This document shows positions 1 through 7,224 of a DNA stretch of 64,000 nucleotides, piece by piece. A program made the translations under genes and the position numbers. This stretch comes from Verrucomicrobiota bacterium. GTDB lineage: Bacteria > Verrucomicrobiota > Verrucomicrobiia > Limisphaerales > SIBE01. The stretch lies in contig JAIPJX010000007.1 in the NCBI GenBank assembly GCA_021733945.1, positions 1 to 64,000 of the forward strand, written 5' to 3'. Numbering within the stretch: position 1 is the first letter of the stretch; each line of letters begins with the position of its first letter. Under the pieces are notes generated by a model. It was not told the DNA's origin and made no database searches. It saw nothing but the letters and a program-made list of their open reading frames with translations.

Positions 1-248
1 CCACCTTCCCCCCTCTCCCATTCCAATATCGGTAGGGCGAAGCGTCCCCGCTGAGCCGTGGCCCCCCCCGGGGTCCAGATCCCTGATCGCTCACCGGGAC
101 GGTTCGCGCCACCTTCCCCCCTTTCCCTTTCCGAATATCGGTAGGGCGAAGCGTCCCCGCTGAGCCGCGAGCCGCCCGAGGTCCAGACCCCCGATCGCTC
201 ACCGGGACGGTTCGCGCCACCTTCCCTCGCGCTACCACCGTCGCGGAT
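1..248. repeat. Tandem copies of the GGTAGGGCGAAGCG hairpin element
   Basis: Two near-identical units of 108 bp lie head to tail; the motif CCACCTTCCC recurs at 1, 109 and 217. Each element runs from a left end starting GGTAGGGCGAAGCGTCCC (31 and 140) to a right end finishing GGGACGGTTCGCGCCACC (about 113 and 221). The two ends are imperfect inverted copies of each other, so a single strand could fold into a long hairpin. The same ends occur at 4203, 12501, 17362 and 23253. No coding sequence is evident before tyrS at 249. Confidence 0.85.
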
Positions 249-1529
249 CTACTCGGCCACAACGACCGTGTAATTCCGTTTTCCTTTCCGTAAAAGGAGA
301 AATTTGCCAAACAACAACTCCGTGCTTTTAAGCGATCGCTGAGGATCGATTTCACGAACATTGTTCACGTAGATGCCCCCGCCAGCGATATCCTTTCTCG
401 CCTGCCCCTTGCTCGGACTCAACTCGGCCAGAACCAACAAATCCACCAACCCGATCCCGTCCCCGTCCAACCGGGCCTTGCCGATGCGGTGGGAGGGCAC
501 CTCGCCCGCAATCTCACCAAACACACGTTCGGAGATTCCTTCCAAACCACCGCCGAACAAAACCTCGCTGGCACTGATCGCTTCGCCGACAGCGTTTTCG
601 CCATGAATCAGCGTGGTGACCGCCCGGGCCAGCGCGCGATGCGCCTCCCGGGACTCGGGCCGTTCCAGATGCGCCTTTTCCAGAGCTTCGATCTCCTGGC
701 GCTCAAGAAATGTGAAGAACTTCAAATACCGGATCACATCCCGGTCATCCGTACGCACCCAGAACTGATAAAACCGGTAAACACTTGTTTTTTCAGGATC
801 CAGCCAGATGGCACCCGATTCGGATTTACCGAACTTGGAACCATCGGCATTTGTGATCAGCGGCACGGTCAAACCAAACACCTGCCTGCCCAGCTTCTTG
901 CGGCACAGCTCGATGCCGGCCGTGATGTTCCCCCACTGATCGCTCCCACCAATCTGGAGCACGCAATCCTGCTCCCGGCAGAGGACATAAAAATCAAAAG
1001 CCTGCAGCAGCATGTAACTGAACTCCGTGTAACTGATGCCTCCGTCACGGTCCTCCATGCGCGCCCGCACACTCTCCTTGGCAACCATCATGTTGACCGA
1101 AAAATGTTTTCCGATGTCCCGCAGGAACTCCAGGAACCCGACCGGAGTCGTCCACCCGGCATTGTCCAAAAGGCAGGCCGCCGTCGGTGATTCCGAAAAA
1201 TCCAGCCAGTTTGCCAGCTGCAGCTTCAACCGGCTGATGTTCCCGGACAGGATCTCCGGGGACAACAGCTGTCGCTCGGATTTTTTGCCGCTTGGATCCC
1301 CGATGGAGCCCGTCGCGCCCCCGGCCACGGCGATGGGGCGATGCCCACAGAGCTGGAACCGACGCAATCCGAGCAGAGGCACCAGGTTGCCCACGTGCAG
1401 ACTGTCGGCCGTGGGATCGAACCCGGCATACAGCGTGATCGATCCGGATTCCATGCGCTTCTGCAGTTCGGCGGCGTCGGTGCAATCGGCGATCAGACCG
1501 CGCCAGGTTAATTCTTCAAAAATATTCAT
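249..1529 (-). CDS. tyrS: Tyrosyl-tRNA synthetase
   Basis: Charges tRNA-Tyr with tyrosine in the cytoplasm using ATP. The 426-residue product matches the usual bacterial TyrS length. It shows the class I signatures: HVGN (the HIGH motif) at residues 45-48 following GFDPTADSL, the tyrosine-binding stretch QIGGSDQWGN, and KFGKS (the KMSKS loop) at about 232-236. A C-terminal S4-like RNA-binding domain covers the last ~70 residues (SPSKGQARKDI...GIYVNNVREID). The frame is open upstream to 1568, but the ATG at 1529 (MNIFEEL) was chosen because the preceding residues are unlike the family and the protein length then fits. No strong Shine-Dalgarno is visible. It lies downstream of rpsA on the same strand but is separated from it by a hairpin terminator, so it probably has its own promoter. 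Confidence 0.97.
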   Translation of the reverse strand: MNIFEELTWRGLIADCTDAAELQKRMESGSITLYAGFDPTADSLHVGNLVPLLGLRRFQLCGHRPIAVAGGATGSIGDPSGKKSERQLLSPEILSGNISRLKLQLANWLDFSESPTAACLLDNAGWTTPVGFLEFLRDIGKHFSVNMMVAKESVRARMEDRDGGISYTEFSYMLLQAFDFYVLCREQDCVLQIGGSDQWGNITAGIELCRKKLGRQVFGLTVPLITNADGSKFGKSESGAIWLDPEKTSVYRFYQFWVRTDDRDVIRYLKFFTFLERQEIEALEKAHLERPESREAHRALARAVTTLIHGENAVGEAISASEVLFGGGLEGISERVFGEIAGEVPSHRIGKARLDGDGIGLVDLLVLAELSPSKGQARKDIAGGGIYVNNVREIDPQRSLKSTELLFGKFLLLRKGKRNYTVVVAE

Positions 1530-1573
1530 CGCGGGTAATGGGGTGTCAGATTGACGTCCGGTACACAAGCGAA

Positions 1574-1601
1574 AACGGGCAGGTGATAAAACCTGCCCGT
1601 T
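1574..1601 (-). terminator. Rho-independent terminator of rpsA
   Basis: An 11-bp perfect stem (AACGGGCAGGT / ACCTGCCCGTT) with a six-base loop lies 25 bases past the rpsA stop. On the minus strand it is followed by a short TTTTC run. Its position between rpsA and tyrS argues against simple read-through into tyrS. Confidence 0.85.
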
Positions 1602-1625
1602 CTCAAAACCGACTGAACCAGGGAA

Positions 1626-3263
1626 TTACTTCCCTTCGTCCGCAGCGTCAAACGCGTGCTGCAGGGCAACCAGATCTTCGCCCGGCTTGAGCGAATCCAG
1701 CATGGCCTGCTCGGCCTGCAGCTGCTCGTGCGAGTAGTTGGCGGCCTTGATCGAGAGCCCGATCCGGCGTTCGCCCTTGTCGATCTTGATGACACGCGCG
1801 GTGACATCCTGATCCACCTTCAGCACGTTCTTGATCTTGTCGACCCGGTCTTCGCTCACCTGGGAGATGTGCACCAACCCGTCGATGTCGTGTTCCAGTC
1901 CGATGAACGCACCGAAGCTGGCCAGCTTGGTGACCTTGCCATTGACCAGGTCGCCGACCTTGTAGAACTTGTCGATGTTGGTCCAAGGATCCTCGGTCAA
2001 CTGCTTGAGACCGAGCGAAATCCGCTGGTTGGCCTTGTCGATCTCCAGCACCACGGCCTCGATCTCGTCGCTCTTCTTGAGCACTTCGGAGGGGTGATTG
2101 ATCTTGCGGGTCCAGGAGATGTCCGAGACATGGATCATGCCGTCCAGACCGTCTTCCAGCTCGATGAACGCGCCGTAGCTGGTGAGGTTGCGGATCTTGC
2201 CCTTGACCTTGCTGTTGGCCGGGTATTTCTCCAAAGCCTGATCCCACGGATTGGTTTCCAGCTGCCGGATACCCAGGGAGATCTTCTGCTCTTCGCGGTT
2301 GATTCCCAGCACCACGGCTTCCACTTCCTGCTCGGCCTTGAGCACATCCGAGGGCTTGGCAATGCGCTTGGTCCACGAAAGCTCGGTCACATGGACCAGA
2401 CCTTCGACACCCGGCTCCAGCTCCACAAACGCACCGTAAGGCACCAGGTTGACCACGCGTCCCTTGACCTTGGCACCGACCGGGTATTTGGACTCGATCG
2501 AATCCCACGGATTGGCCAGCTTCTGCTTCAGACCCAGGCTCACACGCTCGCGCTCCTTGTTGATGTCCAGAACCACCACATCGATGTCCTGACCCACCTT
2601 GAGCAGCTCGGAGGGATGCCCGATCCGGCCCCAGCTCATGTCGGTGATATGCAACAGACCGTCCAGGCCGTTGAGGTCGATGAACGCACCGAAGTCGGTG
2701 ATGTTCTTGACCGTTCCCTTGCGGATGTCGCCCGGGGTCATTTCGGCCAGGAGCTTGGAACGTTTCTCGTTGCGCTCCTGTTCGATCAGCTCACGACGCG
2801 ACAGAACGATGTTCTGACGTTCCTGGTTGATCTTGACCACCTTGAAATCAAATGTATTGCCCACCAGCGCGGTGAGGTTTTTCGGGGGCACAATGTCAAT
2901 CTGTGAGGCAGGAAGAAACGCTTCCACCCCGATGTTGACCAGCAGACCACCCTTGACAACCGCCTTGACCCGGCCCGAAATCGTGCCGCCCTCGTTGCAG
3001 ATCGAGAGAATCTTGTCCCAGTTCTTCCGGAACTCAGCCTTTTCCTTGGACAGAACGACCATGCCGTCCCGGTCCTCGAGCTTCTCGATCAACACATCGA
3101 CCTGATCGCCGACGTTCACCGCCTTGATATCGTCAAATTCTCCGCCGGAAACCACGCCCTCGCTCTTATACCCAACGTCCACGAGGACTTCCTTGGGCCG
3201 GACTTCGATAATGACACCTGTGACAATCTCGCCTTCAGCAAAGCGCACTGTACTTTGCTTCAT
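1626..3263 (-). CDS. rpsA: 30S ribosomal protein S1
   Basis: Ribosomal protein S1 recruits mRNA to the 30S subunit. The 545-residue product contains six recognisable S1 OB-fold repeats, beginning near GEIVTGVIIEVRPKEVLVDVG, GTISGRVKAVVKGGLLVNIG, RKGTVKNITDFGAFIDL, AKVKGRVVNLVPYGAFVEL, SKVKGKIRNLTSYGAFIEL and DLVNGKVTKLASFGAFIGL. The last four carry the conserved GAF...G(L/M)(L/V/I)H signature. The ATG at 3263 is preferred because GGAAG lies five bases upstream. In-frame ATGs at 3275 and 3284 (MLTMEEAM) are possible alternatives, and the frame is open to 3398. It is followed by a strong hairpin terminator. Confidence 0.96.
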   Translation of the reverse strand: MKQSTVRFAEGEIVTGVIIEVRPKEVLVDVGYKSEGVVSGGEFDDIKAVNVGDQVDVLIEKLEDRDGMVVLSKEKAEFRKNWDKILSICNEGGTISGRVKAVVKGGLLVNIGVEAFLPASQIDIVPPKNLTALVGNTFDFKVVKINQERQNIVLSRRELIEQERNEKRSKLLAEMTPGDIRKGTVKNITDFGAFIDLNGLDGLLHITDMSWGRIGHPSELLKVGQDIDVVVLDINKERERVSLGLKQKLANPWDSIESKYPVGAKVKGRVVNLVPYGAFVELEPGVEGLVHVTELSWTKRIAKPSDVLKAEQEVEAVVLGINREEQKISLGIRQLETNPWDQALEKYPANSKVKGKIRNLTSYGAFIELEDGLDGMIHVSDISWTRKINHPSEVLKKSDEIEAVVLEIDKANQRISLGLKQLTEDPWTNIDKFYKVGDLVNGKVTKLASFGAFIGLEHDIDGLVHISQVSEDRVDKIKNVLKVDQDVTARVIKIDKGERRIGLSIKAANYSHEQLQAEQAMLDSLKPGEDLVALQHAFDAADEGK

Positions 3264-3572
3264 GGCTTCTTCCATTGTTAACATAATAGACTCAAACGAA
3301 ACGCGAATGGATCGCATGCTGCGGGAGGCTTTTCGCAGGTATTCTGAGGGTACCCACTGAAGACTCCATTGCCTAACGGACCGATCGTTGCGGGGCAACG
3401 GAGGGTTGAAGGTTAGGTTACAACGTTTACTTTTCTTTTCTCAGCCTCAAACGAAAACCGCACACACGGCCTTCAGGCAAGGGGGTAACATAGACCGTGC
3501 CATTCGGGATGCAAGAGCGAAATTTAGCATTTTTCCAATTTACGACCCCCGCCTCGCCCATTAGCCTGCGGC

Positions 3573-3872
3573 ATGTTTTCACACGTTGTCATTTTCTGGA
3601 CCAACCCCGAAAAACCAAACGCCACCGAGGAATTGCTCGCCGGGGCCGAGAAATACCTCAAACCAATTCCCGGGGTCCTTCACTTTCACATCGGCAGGAT
3701 GGCCCCCAGCCAGCGCCCCGTGGTCGATCAAACCTATCAGGTCGCTCTCAACACGACCTTTGCGTCAAAAGCCGCCCAGGACGAATACCAGGTCCACCCC
3801 CTCCACGTCGAGTTTCTGGACAAGGTCTTTAAACCAAACTGCAAACGCGTGGTTGTCTACGATTTCGAATAA
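3573..3872 (+). CDS. Dabb (stress-responsive A/B barrel) domain protein
   Basis: A 99-residue protein made of one Dabb domain, a ferredoxin-like alpha/beta barrel fold that dimerises. Family features visible are the start MFSHVVIFW, the central GVLHFHIGRMAPSQRPVVDQ stretch, and the HPLHVEFLD segment before the last beta-strand. Members are small cytoplasmic proteins often of unknown substrate; some act on or bind small hydrophobic molecules. It stands alone between rpsA and a tRNA-Gly gene, so context does not point to a pathway. The reaction, if any, cannot be named from the sequence. Confidence 0.88.
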   Translation: MFSHVVIFWTNPEKPNATEELLAGAEKYLKPIPGVLHFHIGRMAPSQRPVVDQTYQVALNTTFASKAAQDEYQVHPLHVEFLDKVFKPNCKRVVVYDFE

Positions 3873-4028
3873 ACCACCGATCTCAGCCCGGAGACGTCGC
3901 CCCGCCGACGGGCCGACGTCCCGGGAAACCCGCCTTCCGGACGGCCTTCCCCGACAAATGTCGAATTCTTCAAAAACAGGGCTTGCAATTGATTCGGGTT
4001 TCGATAGCGTCATGTCGTCTTTTCGGAT

Positions 4029-4105
4029 GCGAGCGTAGCTCAGTCTGGTAGAGCGCAACCTTGCCAAGGTTGATGTCGAGGGTTCGAATCCCTTCGCTCG
4101 CTCCA
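4029..4105 (+). tRNA. tRNA-Gly (GCC)
   Basis: Full cloverleaf: acceptor GCGAGCG pairs with CGCTCGC. The D arm is GCTC/GAGC, the anticodon arm CAACC-TTGCCAA-GGTTG gives anticodon GCC, and the T arm is GAGGG-TTCGAAT-CCCTT. Discriminator T is followed by an encoded CCA (4103-4105). Confidence 0.97.
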
Positions 4106-4202
4106 ATCTCTACCACCCCCTTTCACAAACAAACCTCCCCCAACGGTCCGGACCACTTTCCATTCTGGGAACAGGACCACTGATTTTTAACCGCCGGGGA
4201 CG

Positions 4203-4278
4203 GCTCAGCGGGGACGCTTCGCCCTACCGAAATCGGGACGGGAAATGGGGAATGGTAGCGCGAACCGTCCCGGTGAGC
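4203..4278. repeat. Hairpin element ends, inside-out copy
   Basis: Inverted left end (GCTCAGCGGGGACGCTTCGC..., finishing CCCTACC at 4228) and right end (GGTAGCGCGAACCGTCCCGG from 4254) are separated by about 25 bp. This is the junction found between neighbouring units in the tandem arrays at 1-248 and 12501-13105, in the orientation of the latter. Confidence 0.75.
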
Positions 4279-4284
4279 GATCGG

Positions 4285-4600
4285 ATGTCTGCCTCGCGGC
4301 TGGAGCAGCGGATACCGAATCGGGATCGCCTCATTTTTTCACCGGAACGTAAGTGAAGGGCCGTGTTGTTTTTTTGTAGGGTATCAGGAAAGCGGCGTCG
4401 GCGCTACGCTCTGCCGCACGCACTCCAAAACACCGTCGTTCTTTCGACCCCATGCCTTGGAATCCATCCCTATTGCAGACACCAATTCCCTGGTTCGCCC
4501 AAACCCGTCGCCCTGTGGAGTGCGGCGGGCAGAGCGAAGCGCCGACGCCGCTTTGGTCGTACCTGAAGAAGCAAACCCGTTCACTCCCAATCAGGATCCA
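4285..4600. repeat. Composite dispersed repeat with inverted GGAGTGCG...CGCTTTGG arms
   Basis: Positions 4285-4351 (GGATGTCTGCCTCGCGG through TTTTTTCACCGGAACGTA) recur almost unchanged at about 24040-24107. They are followed by an inverted copy (4389-4426) and a direct copy (4517-4556) of a ~40-bp motif running GGAGTGCG...GGCAGAGCGAAGCG...GACGCCGCTTTGG. The same motif recurs at 17601-17640 and 24168-24207. The reading frames here have no recognisable protein family. Confidence 0.8.
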
Positions 4601-4811
4601 ATTCGGTTCACCGGCAAGTTGAGGAACCCTGGAACCCTGAACTTCCGCCCCACAAACGAATGGCAGTGCCCCCACCCTGCTCCGGGATAATCACAAGTTA
4701 TTCACAATCCGGGGCTTGCATACACGAACCGGAGACATCGGTCGAAACCGGCAACGGGTTATGGATGAACACCTTCCAAAACCCGCCACACCAAAACTCC
4801 AAAAAAAGGAT

Positions 4812-4830
4812 ATACGACCGACGGTCGTAT
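4812..4830. promoter_or_regulatory. Orphan TetR-type palindromic operator candidate
   Basis: A perfect 9-bp inverted repeat around a single base: ATACGACCG-A-CGGTCGTAT. Its length, AT-rich ends and GACCG/CGGTC half-sites resemble operators of TetR-family repressors. No TetR-like gene and no intact downstream gene lie nearby, so it may be a relic. A chance palindrome or repeat-element part cannot be excluded. Confidence 0.35.
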
Positions 4831-4861
4831 CGTCAAAGTTCAGTCAAAACAAAAGTTTCTT

Positions 4862-5007
4862 TGTGGTTCTCTGCGACCTCTGCGGTCTCTGTGTTAAACC
4901 GCAGGTTCGAGCAGGACAATCGCTCAGGCTACCTCAAGAAGCTGGCGTCTCGGGCAGTCCCATGTTTTCTCTGAACGCGGAGCGCACAGAGGTCGCAGAG
5001 AACCACA
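4862..5007. repeat. Inverted repeat with CTCTGCGACCTCTG arms
   Basis: The 21-bp sequence at 4862-4882 (TGTGGTTCTCTGCGACCTCTG less its last base in quotation terms) is matched exactly in reverse complement at 4987-5007, with 104 bp between. Related 'tctctgcgtctctg' sequences occur at 6340, 6661 and 27945. The interior shows no gene. Confidence 0.8.
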
Positions 5008-5120
5008 GAGAGAGCGCTGCGGTCCGAGGCGACGGATCGAGCCCGGTCGCTCGGACTGATCCTCTCGGACTACGTGATCCAGCAAGCTGCTCAAGGATTT
5101 CAGCCTGCACGCGAACAACT

Positions 5121-5402
5121 CCCGCCAAAATGGCGGGACACAGGCTCCCCCACCCTCACCGCCATTCGTTTAAGGGATTCGGTCGTGTCACCTTGGTTTC
5201 GCGGACGGGCACTCTGCGTGGGGTCGTCGCACCGCTGGACGCGGCACCTGTCTGTCGCAGCGCGACAGACTCCACCCTGCTCCAAACCCTACCCGAATCC
5301 AGACTCCACCCGGGTCGGCAGCTGCCTCCGCCGAGGATCAACGTCGCACCGGATCGTTCACCGGGGTCGTCCGTTTGGAGTCTCTGCGGGAGAATCCTTC
5401 AC
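5121..5402. repeat. Intergenic stretch with hairpin and CCATTCGTTTAAG element
   Basis: Holds a 7-bp perfect hairpin, CCCGCCA-AAA-TGGCGGG (5121-5137), without a following T run. A copy of the 21-bp CCATTCGTTTAAGGGATTCG element (5162-5182) recurs at 17433-17479 and 23998-24018. From about 5387 it enters the GCGGGAGAATCCTTCACTTA repeat tail. No gene is supported. Confidence 0.6.
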
Positions 5403-5440
5403 TTACCTGATTCGTCCGTTTTGGGGGCGAGGTCGCTGGC
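5387..5440. repeat. GCGGGAGAATTCTTCAC repeat tail
   Basis: About 45 bp (GCGGGAGAATCCTTCACTTA then CCTGATTCGTCCG and GGCGAGG) are shared with 6361-6405 and 6722-6756. The copy overlaps the last ~14 codons of the brnA frame, so the repeat appears to have replaced or extended that gene's 3' end. Confidence 0.7.
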
Positions 5441-5672
5441 GGCCTGACTCTGACTCAAGCTTGAGCCGATCTGCGATCCAGACCTTGATGATTGCCTGGC
5501 GCGTGCCCCCCAACCGCCTGGCCTGAAGATCGAGGGCCTGGACAACCCACACCGGAGAATCCACATTCACCCGCTTCTGCTCGAAGGCGGGGCGGTGGAC
5601 GGATGAACGATCGACATGGGAGGAAATGTCTCCGACCTCATCAAAGATCCGGTCAAAGTCCTTCGCTTTCAT
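5403..5672 (-). CDS. brnA: BrnA-like antitoxin (CopG/RHH type)
   Basis: An 89-residue protein resembling BrnA antitoxins, which bind DNA through a ribbon-helix-helix domain and neutralise the RNase toxin BrnT. Visible family features are the start MKAKDFDRIFDEVGDIS, the segment KRVNVDSPVWVVQALD (beta-strand plus first helix), and RRLGGTRQAIIKVWIADRL (second helix). AGGA lies eight bases before the ATG. The usual protein stops soon after the last helix. Here about 18 extra residues (LESESGRQRPRP...) are encoded mostly by a dispersed repeat, so the C-terminus is probably not ancestral. In brnTA operons the toxin gene precedes the antitoxin; only a toxin remnant is present just upstream at 5683-5760. 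Whether it is still expressed is unknown. Confidence 0.7.
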   Translation of the reverse strand: MKAKDFDRIFDEVGDISSHVDRSSVHRPAFEQKRVNVDSPVWVVQALDLQARRLGGTRQAIIKVWIADRLKLESESGRQRPRPQNGRIR

Positions 5673-5682
5673 TGTAAAGATC

Positions 5683-5760
5683 CTAATCCCGCGCTCGCCT
5701 GACCGAAATCAGTCGGATCCCACCCTCCCGGACGGCATGTATGGCGCACACTGCGCCGGC
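5683..5760 (-). pseudogene. brnT toxin 3' remnant
   Basis: In the frame ending at the TAG at 5683-5685, ten bases before brnA, the last codons read VREGGIRLISVRRARD. This matches the C-terminal beta-strand signature of BrnT toxins (IRLIS.RRA). Upstream the frame soon meets stop codons, and the N-terminal and catalytic part of BrnT is absent. The spacing and order are those of a brnTA operon, so this is best read as a toxin gene deleted from its 5' side by the event that placed the DPP-IV-like fragment next to it. Confidence 0.6.
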
Positions 5761-5799
5761 GGGTATTTCTCTTGTGCCAGCACCCGTTAAAGCTTAAGC

Positions 5800-6217
5800 T
5801 CATTCGAGCTTTGAAGAACAAAAAAACCTCGCCCACAGGATCTGCCTCAATAAGGATGCGGCTGCCGTCCGGTGAAAACTCGTAACTTCTGATAATGAAC
5901 CGTCCGTTTTCACCGGAAGAGGCGAGCTGCGCGGCTGAAATCACCTCTGTGGATTTGCCACTTTTGGCATCATAACTCACCAGAACCTGACGGCCATTGC
6001 CTGTCTCGGTTTCAAGAACCATGTAGGCAGAACCATCCGGAATCCATTTGGCACTGAACGATTTTGCGTTGAAGGCTCTCTCCTCATAAATCGCCCGGAG
6101 TCTCTCCCTGGCCTCTGCGGGCACAACAGCCTTGCCATTGGATGGCGCTATCTTTCCTTCCTGGGCAAATAGACCGGAAATGAGGATCAGCTGAATCAGG
6201 ACCATTGTTCTTTTCAT
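5800..6217 (-). pseudogene. 5' fragment of a DPP-IV-like (S9B) peptidase gene
   Basis: The frame begins MKRTMVLIQLILISGLFAQ, a plausible Sec signal peptide. It continues with ARERLRAIYEERAFNAKSF, a short strand pattern, and YEFSPDGSRILIEAD. This is the typical start of the beta-propeller of secreted dipeptidyl-peptidase IV-like proteins. Homology stops after about 125-135 residues; the remaining frame to 5669 is unrelated sequence that runs into the brnT remnant. Full-length members exceed 700 residues and carry the catalytic alpha/beta-hydrolase at the C-terminus, so the product would have no peptidase activity. Confidence 0.65.
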
Positions 6218-6237
6218 ATCTTCTACTTAAATTGATG

Positions 6238-6946
6238 GGAACCAGGGAACTGGAGTTTAACCACGGATGGCTCGGATGGCCACAGATTCAAATGAAGGGG
6301 CCGCGCTCTGGCGAAGAAAACCCGGGAAAACAGCCGCCCCCTCTGCGTCTCTGTGCCTCCGCGGGTGAATTCTTCATTGACCTGATTCGTTCGTTGGAGG
6401 CGAGGACGCGCTTGTTGTGAATCGAAGGGGGTTGATCATTCCCGGAGACGATGTGAGTTATTCCTCACGGATGATCGACCACCGTATCCTCCCCCGTTCG
6501 CCGCTTGAATCCCGAGCCTTTCTAAAAACAGGAGCCGACGTAAGAAGGCTTTCTTCCTCAACTTCAAAACCGGTCGGTTGCCAGAGCATTTTGAGCCTCG
6601 TCACCTCGGCTCCTACCATGGAATTGGAATTCTCAGACAGGCCCTGAGAAGGAATATATCCCGCAGAGACGCTGGGACGCAGAGAGAAAGAATCCATCCC
6701 CCCTCTGCGTCTCTGCGCCTCAGCGGGAGAATTCTTCACTTACCTGATTTGTCCGGCGACATCCCCCCATCCTTCTGCTCATTTGAGCAGGGAATCAGCA
6801 AAATCCAGAAACCAGTTCCTGTCTTGCAGGGCTGAATCCGGAAGCGATCGAAGTAAGATCCGATGCCATCAACGACGTGACAGCGGGCGTCCGGGTGGGC
6901 AGCGAGCCGACACACCATTCCACCGCCCTCCAAGAATCGCGAAGCG
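6238..6946. repeat. Intergenic region with 'tctctgcgtctctgcg' palindromic repeats
   Basis: Two copies of a repeat family lie at about 6340-6405 and 6661-6756. The second holds inverted arms GACGCAGAGAG / CTCTGCGTCTC. Both end in the shared tail GCGGG(A/T)GAATTCTTCA...CCTGATT. Other open frames here have no recognisable family, and nothing supports a gene between 6757 and 6946. Confidence 0.6.
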
Positions 6947-7105
6947 TCATGGAGTGCGGTAGTCCTCTCCGCTTTCCGGCCGATCCGTGGTTCGGGAGTC
7001 CCGGAGATTGTCCGCCTGGGACCAGACGCTGAAATACGGATCACAGGCCACCAGCGGCACAGCGGTTTCAGCCACGATTCCTTCCCTGCTGGCATTTGTG
7101 ACCAT
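6947..7105 (-). pseudogene. 5' remnant of a glutaminase-like (DUF4965/DUF5127) gene
   Basis: The minus-strand frame contains AETAVPLVACDPYFSVWSQA followed by DNLRDS. The 'PLV..DPYFS.WS.AD.L' pattern is the highly conserved N-terminal motif of the secreted glutaminase GtaA-like family, whose members exceed 600 residues. About 15 codons later the frame stops at 6947, and no continuation was recognised in the other frames. There is no signal peptide in this frame, so both ends of the original gene seem lost. Confidence 0.5.
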
Positions 7106-7224
7106 GATGTGACACATTAAAATCCACCCGCATCGAAGCGGGCAAAGGAGAAAGTCGAGAACCCAACGCCCGACACGCAAATTTCGCGGCTGGTCGCGAA
7201 ACACAACCAATCAAAGGAATCAAC

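Noticed and set aside
3264-3398. Longer N-terminus for ribosomal protein S1
   Set aside because: The extra residues are not S1-like, and a good Shine-Dalgarno lies before the ATG at 3263.
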